Shown: piece by piece, positions 19,701 through 28,009 of the stretch
How positions within the stretch are numbered: the stretch's first letter is position 1
How the letters are laid out: each line of letters starts with the position of its first letter
Source of the DNA: Leishmania martiniquensis
Lineage: Eukaryota; Euglenozoa; Kinetoplastea; Trypanosomatida; Trypanosomatidae
Length of the DNA stretch: 64,000 nt
Assembly (NCBI RefSeq): GCF_017916325.1
Contig: NC_090161.1
Location: 458,501-522,500 of the forward strand
Reading direction: 5' to 3'
The notes under the pieces: generated by a model
Databases searched by the model: none
What the model was told of the DNA's origin: nothing
The model's input: only the letters and a program-made list of their open reading frames with translations
Position numbers and translations under genes: made by a program

Positions 19701-20012
19701 AGCGGCGCCCCTGTCACTGTGGCACAAGCGAAACTCGCAGGAGAGGTGCTGCAGTACATGATCTGCTCGCTGCACGTTTCGGAGCGCAGGCTGCGCGCAC
19801 CTTCGGCTGATGACGGCCCTGAGGCAAGCCAGGCGCGCAAGACTATCGAGGTGGATGGCCTTCCTTTGACGCGGTGGGTGGCGTGGATGCACAGGTCCTG
19901 TGTGCCGGCGTTAGCGCGCCTATACCAATCAGCTGGGCTGGAGGAAGAGTGGGAACAGCTAAGGCTCGGGCGCGCGTACACCACAGAAACGGAGAGAGCT
20001 ATGAGAGCGTGA
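16743..20012 (+). CDS. Large protein of unknown function, possibly mitochondrial
   Basis: A 1089-residue single open frame with ordinary trypanosomatid codon use. I do not recognise a family. The N-terminus (MKLSPVVLHVSCYPRIHGCR, then more Arg and Ala with no acidic residue for about 40 residues) resembles an organellar targeting peptide. Residues about 70-350 are Ser/Ala/Thr-rich and probably disordered. The rest has many short predicted helices; WGESAQVRQVFATVARRERE and LITLRHCGCPTRALAVLWEE look like helix pairs of an alpha-solenoid (PPR-like), which would suit a mitochondrial RNA or ribosome-associated protein. That reading is tentative. There is no transmembrane segment or catalytic motif that I can see. 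Confidence 0.8.
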   Translation: MKLSPVVLHVSCYPRIHGCRAAAGGVADVLRRCARPVAPAQASRVLFGLGMRPPSEVSGEHLTSSSALIVQWQQRRQVCSEAPASALRSQMMMTSEAVADERLSNSHLAASPGSPTTPTLFPSNASTPGSTADALEASLVAQLQRLAKEHQVKSKSRSGEVVVDSGGTAADMPVASAASACGTADLVSRVNVVPDKNRDDTTVAPAHDDKPAWQRGLQLVQTTSCATVAVMEWLLFVCVRSSQATTEATGLPAKAPLEVCEGVYNAWRALHRAQMPESDAEATTTGEVKATAPSRTAHRLPASSPLALGSPSPSQVHLSRHRSPFSPKGIHHHYATHLLREFHSSQTAAASCKAMRKDSSGSHGYGGNYKAPGTTKSSDAAWAASMHRAHYLLHRVLEVLLVHLPQDEVAAAGTLAAKVGEETYDAEGARSRKSGTGQPPLRPTTALLVLEAARHVARLRRQSSMLSNIGSSPNFALLSCLWETAHDCGLPQNAPVASSSRAHSALAVVAREAFEAIMRSSATAEMRTPTGASPQEQHRRLQDIALVLYMGFLATICALPMPESCLEPELQSIECFVLAGSSTARQLSSASQQQQTLHRLPPRSLVSDDQATDGDEGPVSAAAAVAVAAGVRWLLATYLSPLSPPLETTPEPRAEARRRQREFVRDAVMAALCRPRKQLTSSSQEPPSAAPAHNQDADVAPSRAPAFALPWCAWMLRVLIHDDALQRQKHESGTASLEDVPRSGTGEMSTLALASRLVMELRRHSQATLVCDRSSWFKDHRQHRHAKLGRRLQQIVWAVLLDAAVRGQLGIADSCSAPAKNSLATPHCAQAGPHPHRGVPAVLQRLCRPHYDKTQWRHPSVNLYMRLLDQWGESAQVRQVFATVARREREWQLEVQKAVLEERRVLVTLGEEAGGDGKDSVASAGGSGVGESGAAEARVARAFRRYRPALHLRSCLITLRHCGCPTRALAVLWEESTDAGDVNVGDSGAPVTVAQAKLAGEVLQYMICSLHVSERRLRAPSADDGPEASQARKTIEVDGLPLTRWVAWMHRSCVPALARLYQSAGLEEEWEQLRLGRAYTTETERAMRA

Positions 20013-21665
20013 CAGGTGGAGCGGACTGTTACGCAGTAGTCGCACTTTCGCCTCGTTAGACAGACGCGTACGCTAAGGAGGAGAGCAGGAGAGAAAGAGA
20101 GCCATTCGTGGACACGATGGTTCGCGAAAACATGACAGCGATGCAGCTTCCTCTCTGCACACGCACCCCCCTCAACAGGACAGCTGTGCGCGCGCGTAGC
20201 TATGATTACGTTGGGGGGAGCCAACACGTGGACAGGCACACGGGCACGGATGCTAGCACGTCTATAACCCATGGGCACAGCTGCATCTTTGTCGTGAACA
20301 AAAAAAAAGACTGCGTTCAGCAGCATAAAGCTCCTATATGCGTGCGTGCACGTATGTTTGCGAGCGAGTGCGTTGCGTCTCGTGTCTTGCATATTCATGT
20401 GCCTAGGTGCGGTTCACGGTGAGCATGCTGGCAAGCCCTGTCCGCCGCGTCTGTTGGTAGGCTTGGCAGAGGTAGTCCCTGACTCATTCGACGTCTAGAT
20501 AGAGCGCACGAAGGCGTGGGGAGGAGAGTGAATGATGAGATCGAAGAGCATGCGTGCATGTATGTGTGGCAAGCAGGGTCGGTGGCGGTGTGTGTGTGTG
20601 TCTCCTTTCCTCGACACTGCTGTTGTCGGCTGTCATGGTCCCCCGATGCCGCGCTGAGTGCGCGTGAGCGTTTGCGCAGGCAGTGTGAGAGCGACACGGG
20701 TGCGCCCCAGGCTGCGAAGCATCGGTCTTCAGAGAGAGAGGCAAACGATTTGAACACCACCCATGTGCCCCCCCCATTGCCTAATAAGCGGGCGCTTACT
20801 GGCTTCACGTGCACAGTCGAGGCGTACCGAGCGACGCACGAGCCCTTCCTCCCCACCTTCCACCTGACGGCTGAATGCTGATGAACGCGTGAGGGCTCCA
20901 CAGAAAGTACTACTGAAAAGTCCTCCCGGAGGCTCTCTCGATCTGCACCATTCCCTCCCCCCTTCGGCTACGGCTGTGCAGCCTCTCCACTTCTTCTCTC
21001 CGCGTCGCGTGCTTGCATCTCGCCGCTGCTCCTTCGGCCAGTGGCGTCGCCAACGGAGCCGTATCACCACTTTTCCCCTTTGCTGTGCCCATCTGGGCTT
21101 TTCCCCTACTCTCTCGAGCAGCCACCTTTTCAGAGCACCGCCACACACATACACACAACGTCGCCGCGACGGGACGTGTACTCAGGTAACGGAAGGCTGC
21201 TTGTCTGAATTGGGACGGCTTTCTCGTCGTGCATCTTCGCCCGCTGGCGGCACCCTCACCGCTTCACGCGCCGTCGCATCTCCGTTAGTCTTCCGCTCGG
21301 CTGTGTGTGTGTGTGTGCCCCCTCCCTCCCTCTCTGCGGCCCACACGTCGGGTGGCCAAAAGCCGTAGGAGGGGTGAGCGAGACGCGATTGTACAGAGGG
21401 TCAAAGAAGAGCCGCATCGGTCGACGTCTAACGGCTGTCGTGCGCCGTTGCCGCTTCGCCTTTTTCTTTTCGCTTGCTTTTTTCTCCGTTTTACCGTTGC
21501 TGCTCGCTCAGGAACTCCGTCTTGTGCTCGCCTTGCCATCACCCCTCCACCTGCTGCGCACCAGAGACTCTATCGTATCAGTGTCTGGGGGGAAGTGCGG
21601 TTGCGTTGGCGACACATCTCTGTGCACTCCTCGCTTCTGCCCTCATAAGCGTACATACGCAGCAG
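20013..21665. other. Intergenic spacer, no gene seen
   Basis: About 1.65 kb. It includes an A9 run near 20,301-20,309 and TG repeats near 20,590 and 21,302. No frame with coding character was found. The CT-rich region before 21,511 carries the acceptor of the WD40 gene. Confidence 0.6.
21460..21511 (+). promoter_or_regulatory. Putative trans-splice acceptor for the WWE/WD40 gene
   Basis: A T/C-rich stretch (GCCTTTTTCTTTTCGCTTGC followed by TTTTTTCTCCGTTTTACC) is followed by AG at 21,510-21,511, about 155 nt before the ATG at 21,666. Confidence 0.5.
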
Positions 21666-23411
21666 ATGGGTGCAGGCGGCAGCTCAGGGCACTCCAGAGG
21701 CACGGCGGGGTCTCCAAAAACAGGCGACGCGCCGAGGCCGGCTGGGGCAAGTGCGACAACCAAAGCACGTGAGCGAGAGGGCGCGTCTCAAGCTGCAGCC
21801 TCCAGTGGCGGCTTGGCGGAAGCGGAAGCGGAAGCCAAACCTTGCGCTACCCACTCGAACAAAGGCGACGCACTACATGTTATTGTGCGTCTTCTCAAAC
21901 CTGGCGAAGCCCTATCACAGGAGGTGGGGCGGGTGATTGAAGGTGCGCCGATCACTGGGAACAGCATCCCCCCTCCTCCGCCGGAGGCGAGCGAGGAGGG
22001 GACGCAGTTCGGCTGGTTTGTCGAGGATCTGGAGCGGCCAGGCACCTGGGAGCCGTACACGAAGGAGTCGGCGGACCGTCTGGAGGATGCCTTCCTGAAC
22101 ATGCGTAGCACCTGCACCGTTGTCATGAAGAAGCGTACCTACACCGTTAATCTGCAAACCATGCAGCAGCTGGCGGCGGCGCCGGCTGGAGCGGGAAGCC
22201 TCTACCCTGCACAGCAGCAGCGCACCCGAGAAGTAAAGCGGGTGCCGGTGGTAACTTGCACTGACCCCAACACCGGCGAGGTGAAAGTGAGGGAGGCGCC
22301 GCAGAAAATGGTGGACCCCTTCGCGGATGAAGAAGAGGAAAGCGCCAATGGGCAACCCCATAAGATCGCCGAGGGTGCCAGCGACGTCTTCGGTGCGGAT
22401 GCTGATAATGCTGCCGTCACCACTGCAACCGAAGGCAGTCACCTGCCTCATCTCATTCGGACAGTTGTACCGCACACCTCGCCGATCTATACGATGGAGT
22501 GCACCCCCGATATGCAGCAGCTTTGTCCTGAAGCGTGCGCACTTGTCGAGCCTGCTGGAGGCGCACTGGTGCTGTCAAGCGGCCATGACCTGCAGCTGCT
22601 GGAGTGGAGCATTCAGAGCAGCACCGTCGTCACGCGCTATGCGCTGCCGGGAACCACACCCAAGAATTCGGTGCTGACGGCGAACTACTCCTCTACAGCG
22701 AAGTGGGTGGTGGCTGGGCTGGACGACTGTACCGCGCGCCTGTACGCCATCGGCAATCCGACAGAGGTCTATCGCCTGGTGGGGCACACGCACAAGGTGT
22801 ACGGCGCGGGCATCCTGTCCGGCGACACGCAGGCGGTGACGGCAAGCATGGACTGCCGGGTGAAGCTGTGGGACATCGAGACCGGGGCCTGCGTGCGCAC
22901 GGTGGTGCCGCATAAGTCGCACATATTCGCCCTTCGGCCTCACCCCGCCGACGCCAACTTTGCCTTAACGGCCGGCGAGGACCGCGTCGTCTGCATGCAC
23001 GACTTTCGCCTGGAGAGCTCCATCGCGACGGTATTCACGGGGCACGAGCGCACTGTCTGGGATGTCGACTGGAACCCTGTTGATGCGACCTTCGCTGCAT
23101 GTGGCATGGACTGCACCGCGCGCATTTTCGACCCACGCGTCAGCACTGCAGCCGTTGAGACGTTGCGCAGCCACAGCCGCGCATTGCACAGCATCAAGTA
23201 CACCCCGCGAGGGCGAGGCCTACTGTCGTGCAGCAAGGACTCTTTTGTGACCATGACCGACAGCACCAACTGGAGGGTGCAGTGGCAAGCCAAAGCTCAC
23301 GGAGCGACAGTGTTTCGTGTGCGCTATCAGACCGGTAAGTCTGTCATGCTGACCGCGTCGTCGGACTCGAGCGTGAACGTGTGGAGCTGGGGCGCCATCG
23401 CGCAACTCTGA
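21666..23411 (+). CDS. WWE domain plus WD40-repeat protein, putatively N-myristoylated
   Basis: A 581-residue protein. The start at 21,666 gives MGAGGSSG, with Gly2 and Ser6 as in N-myristoylation signals; the frame upstream is non-coding in character. Residues about 115-167 read as a WWE domain: FGWFVEDLERPGTWEPY, then a LEDAF helix, CTVVMKKRTYTVNLQTMQQL. An acidic linker follows (about 215-260). Residues about 270-581 form WD40 blades, with GHTHKVYGA, VKLWDIETG, GHERTVWDVDWNP, ARIFDPR and SSVNVWSWG. WWE domains occur mainly in ubiquitin ligases and PARPs, where some bind ADP-ribose derivatives; WD40 propellers are protein-binding scaffolds. A membrane-attached adaptor role is inferred. No RING, HECT or PARP catalytic part is present. 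Confidence 0.85.
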   Translation: MGAGGSSGHSRGTAGSPKTGDAPRPAGASATTKAREREGASQAAASSGGLAEAEAEAKPCATHSNKGDALHVIVRLLKPGEALSQEVGRVIEGAPITGNSIPPPPPEASEEGTQFGWFVEDLERPGTWEPYTKESADRLEDAFLNMRSTCTVVMKKRTYTVNLQTMQQLAAAPAGAGSLYPAQQQRTREVKRVPVVTCTDPNTGEVKVREAPQKMVDPFADEEEESANGQPHKIAEGASDVFGADADNAAVTTATEGSHLPHLIRTVVPHTSPIYTMECTPDMQQLCPEACALVEPAGGALVLSSGHDLQLLEWSIQSSTVVTRYALPGTTPKNSVLTANYSSTAKWVVAGLDDCTARLYAIGNPTEVYRLVGHTHKVYGAGILSGDTQAVTASMDCRVKLWDIETGACVRTVVPHKSHIFALRPHPADANFALTAGEDRVVCMHDFRLESSIATVFTGHERTVWDVDWNPVDATFAACGMDCTARIFDPRVSTAAVETLRSHSRALHSIKYTPRGRGLLSCSKDSFVTMTDSTNWRVQWQAKAHGATVFRVRYQTGKSVMLTASSDSSVNVWSWGAIAQL

Positions 23412-24125
23412 ACACAGCCGAGAACGCGCGAGTAGCGAATAGTGCGAGTAGCCGGGGGCAGCCCCAACAAAGGCTCGAAGTGAGCGCGATACACGTTGTC
23501 TGTCTGTCTGCGTTTCTGTGCGTGTGTGTGTGGGAGGGGGGGTAAAGCCATGCTCGTTACACCACCACCCTGCCACCCGGCACCTCCCTTTCATCTCAGC
23601 AGCGGCTCTCCCTCTATCCCCCCCACCCTGTGCGTATGTGTATGTGCGTCTATCTACCCTATCTCTCCCCCCGAACAAGACCCCTTTTTCGGTCTTCCTA
23701 CGCCCTGTCAAGGCGCGTGTCTGGCCATTGGGGAGGGGGGAATTCCAATCCGCCCCGTGCCCCGACCCCTCCCCAAACAGAAGATAAGGCAACATGAAAC
23801 GCGGAAGCTTAGAGGGCGAGGGCCGAGCGTGGCTCTGCCTACCTCTTCTCCGAAGGAACGACCTATCGGTCCGCGAGCATTGCTACGGTGTTCTCTTTAC
23901 TTGCATGTGCATCCCCCTCTCCCTTCTCGCTTGCTCGCGCCCAACACGGCGACGTGAGAGAGCCGCGTGCTGCCCTTCCCTCGCCCGCTATCCCACGCTA
24001 CGTGGTTGGCGCGTTCCAGCGTGCACACTGTGCTCTGATTGGCCACGCGTACCCTTTTTGGTAGCGAAGGCGCGCTTTTCGTTGTCGCCTGTGTGTGAAG
24101 ACAACCTCTCCGCAGCGTGTGGCCC
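23412..24125. other. Intergenic spacer, no gene seen
   Basis: About 0.7 kb of C-rich and TG-rich sequence. A CTCTCCGCAG motif with AG at 24,114-24,115 lies 10 nt before the next ATG and could be the acceptor. Confidence 0.55.
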
Positions 24126-25721
24126 ATGCTGCATCATCGAGTTGTGCTCCTCTCGGTCCCGCTGCACGGAGTGGAGCTGGCAGGGTTACTGTTCACCGAC
24201 TACATCTGTAGCTCGCTGTTTCAGGTGGACGTTGCCGAGGCGCTGAGTGACGTCAACGGATGGATCTCTTTCTTCAGAAGCGGCCTCAGCCCCACCGCGC
24301 TGCTCAGCTTCTACAGCCGACTCATCAGCGACAGGCTGCTCTTCCGAATGCTCGAGTGCGGCGTGTCCGCGGCGTGCATGCAGAGTAAATCTAAGCTGTG
24401 CAAGGACGCACTTGCGTTCCACTACGTCTACCCCATCGTGTGCAACTACCGCTACGGCCGCCTGTGGTGCACGCGACTCCTCCGCTTCGCGGGGCAGCTC
24501 CTTTCTCCACGCTTCCTACGACGGTCAGGCGGTGGTAGCAGTTGTGACGCCTCACGCACAGCAGCGCGTGCTTCAGCGAAAAGCGGCGCCGCGACCAGCG
24601 CGGCGCCGCAGCCCCTCCCATCACCAGGCGCGGTGGACGCACAGGCAGTCTTTTATCGCAACCCGCCGCGGCCCTCGCAGGCCAAGCCGTTTGAGGGGAT
24701 GCCCGAGCCCTGCCAGCACGCGCTGCGCTACTACCTTGACAGCTATCAATCACGGCCCTTTTACACCGTCTTCGTCAGCGGCCTCATCGCTGATGTGGCG
24801 CTCTTCGCAACGGAGCAGATTATGTGGTGCATGTACTTTTACCAAGAACGCACAAAGCGAACCTCGCGGTGGCGACTGCTGAAACCCTTCCTTTCCGACT
24901 TGGTTGTAGCGTCGGTTCAAGCGACTTTGGTGTACGCCGCACGCGTGTCGGGCGTCTTGGCTGGGCAGCGTCTGTCGCGCGAGCCTACCGGCGGTGGTAT
25001 TTTCTGGGGCGAGCGGTTGGCGCTGCTCTTGCTGTCGCCCGGCATCCTCCACGTGAGCCTCATCGCTGGGCACGCTGTCCGAGACGCCCTTGAGCGCCGC
25101 CACCCCCGCACTGTCGAGGACGAAGTGGAGGATAAGCGTCTCGAAGAAGAAGCCGAGGAGGCGGCGCGGGCTCAAGCGGCTGCGGCGCACGCTGCGTTCG
25201 CCTTCACCTCTGTCCCTCTCGGCAGCGCGACGGGGCGTGCGGCGAACGGTCCTGGCGGTGACGGCGCAGAGGGGTGTGCTGGGCACTCCGATCAAGGCGG
25301 TGCCTCTATGAGCAGGGTAGCCAACTACTACGAGGTGCTCGGCGTGACAGAGCAGTCGAATGTGCCAGAGATCAAGAAGGCGTACCGCACGAAAGCGCTA
25401 CTCAGCCACCCAGACCGTGTCGGCAAGGACCCGGTGGCGCAGGAGCGGGCACGGCAGCAGATGTCGGTCATCAACGAGGCCTACGACACACTGATCGACC
25501 CTGAGAAGCGAGCACGGTACGACGCGGTGCGCTGTTTTTCCGAAGGGTCCGCTTTGCTCAAGAAGCTCGAATCGATGACCACGGTGCAACTGGCTGCTGT
25601 GAGCATGGCGGCAGTATTCGGCCTCGGTATCCTGACGGTCGCGTCCGCGTATGGGCAGTATCTAACCATCTATCAGCGGATGACATCGATGGGGCGGGGC
25701 CCGCTGATGCTCTTCTCGTAG
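24126..25721 (+). CDS. Membrane-associated J-domain (DnaJ-like) protein
   Basis: A 531-residue Hsp40-type co-chaperone. I start at the ATG at 24,126, the first one in this frame; the codons before it start with GTG. The N-terminal 300 residues have several hydrophobic stretches (GVELAGLLFTDYICSSLF; VFVSGLIADVALFATEQI; LALLLLSPGILHVSLIAGHA) that probably sit in or against a membrane. A charged helix rich in Glu/Ala follows. The J domain occupies about 399-470, with YYEVLGV, the HPD tripeptide at 428-430 and the closing INEAYDTLIDPEKRARYD. A final hydrophobic segment (about 489-514) follows the J domain. The J domain should stimulate an Hsp70 ATPase; which organelle membrane is involved cannot be told from the sequence. 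Confidence 0.88.
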   Translation: MLHHRVVLLSVPLHGVELAGLLFTDYICSSLFQVDVAEALSDVNGWISFFRSGLSPTALLSFYSRLISDRLLFRMLECGVSAACMQSKSKLCKDALAFHYVYPIVCNYRYGRLWCTRLLRFAGQLLSPRFLRRSGGGSSCDASRTAARASAKSGAATSAAPQPLPSPGAVDAQAVFYRNPPRPSQAKPFEGMPEPCQHALRYYLDSYQSRPFYTVFVSGLIADVALFATEQIMWCMYFYQERTKRTSRWRLLKPFLSDLVVASVQATLVYAARVSGVLAGQRLSREPTGGGIFWGERLALLLLSPGILHVSLIAGHAVRDALERRHPRTVEDEVEDKRLEEEAEEAARAQAAAAHAAFAFTSVPLGSATGRAANGPGGDGAEGCAGHSDQGGASMSRVANYYEVLGVTEQSNVPEIKKAYRTKALLSHPDRVGKDPVAQERARQQMSVINEAYDTLIDPEKRARYDAVRCFSEGSALLKKLESMTTVQLAAVSMAAVFGLGILTVASAYGQYLTIYQRMTSMGRGPLMLFS

Positions 25722-28009
25722 CATGCGGCGCTGTCGTACTCCTCGTTGCCACGTGAGAGGCGGGGGGAGGCACACAGAGTGCTTTCGTTGTTGGGCAACC
25801 GCCTCCCTCTTCACACCGATCCGTAGCTGTAGTTGCCATCTTGAGCGCCAGCTCCACGGAAGCTTACTCGCGCTGCCGAACTGTCGACCTCCTCATCTTT
25901 TCAGAGAGAGACGTAGGGAAAGCCGAGTGCTGAGCTGGCGGTCTGCAACCTTTTTCGTTGCTTCGGCTCCACGCACAGAAAGCTGCCGCCGCTGCGGCCC
26001 TCTGTTATTTGCTGCCATTTTAGGCAAGCGCGTTTCTGTGTGTGCGGGTGGGTGTGCCTCTGTCCACCTCCTTGCCGAAGAGTGCCTGCTGGGGCAGGGG
26101 AGGAGTGCCGCGTGGAAGCGAAGAGGTGTTGGAGCGCAGTATCACTGATGGCAGGGAACGGACAACTCCGTGTGCTGCCTCAGGGGGCCAGCGCCCCCTT
26201 ACCCCCACCCCCTGTCAATGCCGAGACCCTTTTCACGGCGACAGGCGCAATCGCCCACAGTGTCACGAAGCCAGTGCTACTCATCGCGACAGACGCCGAC
26301 GGCCACGCCCTCGATGCTGTAGCGTCGGAGAGGCCCGTAACGGTGAAGACGCTTGTGCGATCTATATGGTGGCCAAGGCGCCGACTTGACGCGAGCATGT
26401 CATACCAGGCCATCGCTGCCCGCTGGCGATGGGCGGCGTGCACCACCCCTGTAGGGAAGCACGGCACGTCGGCCGGCGAGATGACCGTGACTGTAAGGCA
26501 GCCTGAAAAGCCAAGCTGAGTGGATAGAGCTTGAGGGGGATGCGTTGCCCAGATGATGGGATCGGCGCCTCGGTGCAGCGCGTGTCGCCACCGCTGCTTT
26601 GCCTCACGCCCTGGTGCCTGTGTGGCGGGACCGTAAGTGGGGGGGGAAGGGGTGTGCGGGCGGCGGGCCTTGATGTGTATGTTGAATGGCGGGACGAGAG
26701 CGAACTTGCTGACAATTCCGCACATAAGGAGACGAAGAGAAGGTGAATAGTGTGATGTGCCGCTCTCATCACGTCCTTCTTTCCCTCGGCGGCTGCATCC
26801 TTGTCAACGGGCATGCTCAGGTGCGCGTCGGCCGCGGCAACCATGATGGTGGAGACAAAGCGCCACACGCGCGGCTCGTTGAAGAGGGTCGGCTTGTTGT
26901 CTTCTCTCCTCCAACGTACACGTGTCACACGTGAGCGGACGCGAAGAAAAAGTAGGAAGGGCAACCGCAAAGGGGGGATGTCTCGCTCACACACGCGTGT
27001 AGGCCACCAGCGAAGCGCGTCAGAGGCGCGAAGTCGTGTGCGCTGCAGGCAGATCTACATAAATATACATATTTATGTATGCATGCCTGCGTGTACGTAT
27101 GGAAAAGGCGGCAACCAGCACTTGTGCTGGGCAGGTTAATACGCGCATTGGCAGTACGGCGCGCTCAGCTGCGGCTCTGCAGCCTGCTGCCCCCTGCCTG
27201 GAGACCCTTTTTTTGCTGCCTCGGCATTCGCTCCCTGTAGTCCTCGGCGCGCTTCTTTTATGGAGAGGTGATGAGGCACGTCCCGTGCGCCATGACAGCC
27301 GGCAGCCGTCATTTCTCACCCGAACGAGCGTCGCCGTCCTCGTCCACTCTCTGCCTTTCTCATTTTCCCCACGCCACGTCTCCGTTACTCTTCAACACGC
27401 ACCGTCCCCTTCGACTATACTCATGGCACATGGAGCACTTCTTCGTCCACACCCCGCCACCCACTTCGGCACCCCGCCCAGTCAGCCTGCTCTTGGGTCT
27501 ACAGAAGCGCCCCAACGGGCCATTGAGAGCCACTGCTGTCCCCTGCATAAGCCGTGCTGCACTGCCTCCTCCTATCATTCCCCAAGCCCAAAACGCACCG
27601 ACGGCTGTCGCCGATTCTTTCACGCACCTCTCCCCTCGCATACAAATACACGCACGCATTCCGCGGCGCATGCGTGGCCGCAGATAGAGAGAGATTGCAT
27701 CACCCTCGACCACAACGCGGCCTGCACCCCCCCCCGTCTTCTCTTCGTTAACTCTTCTTCTCCTTCCCCCTTCATCAGCCCTCTCCCGTCTACACGCGCA
27801 CACACCGCGCCCAATCCTCTTCTCTTCGCTCCATCGGCTCTGCTCTCCCCCTCCCCCCTCTGGGCCCCGTCTCGCCTGCGGAGCGGTACGAGGCTCTCCG
27901 ATTCGGTTTCCTTTCGCCTCCGTCCCCACTTTTTCTCGCTTTGGGGGAGGGGCGCGAGTGTTCTGCCCCCCTCCGGCCTCTCTCCCATCACCCCTTTCCC
28001 CTGAGTGAA
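25722..28009. other. Intergenic spacer with possible retroposon remnant
   Basis: About 2.3 kb. The region 26,150-26,940 is more complex, GC-rich non-genic DNA (see the mobile element entry). An AT-rich hairpin (ACATAAATA-TACA-TATTTATGT) lies at about 27,057-27,078. From 27,330 to 28,005 the strand is CT-rich and leads to the MORN gene. Confidence 0.55.
26150..26940 (+). mobile_element. Possible degenerate SIDER-type short retroposon
   Basis: Unlike the surrounding CT/CA-rich spacer, this stretch is mixed-sequence, GC-rich and free of a sustained frame on either strand. Segments such as GGGGGATGCGTTGCCCAGAT, TCGGCGCCTCGGTGCAGCGC and CGCCCTGGTGCCTGTGTGGC have the look of SIDER elements, which are common in Leishmania 3'UTRs and can affect mRNA stability. 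The match rests on my impression of the family; I could not align it, and the ends are approximate. Confidence 0.33.

Noticed and set aside
26180..26725. Minus-strand frame of 181 codons near the possible SIDER
   Set aside because: No family resemblance, opposite to all other genes, and it overlaps a probable non-coding retroposon remnant.
27075..28004. 309-codon frame before the MORN gene
   Set aside because: Leader-region CT/CA-rich translation with no sustained coding character; the MORN gene's start at 28,010 follows directly.
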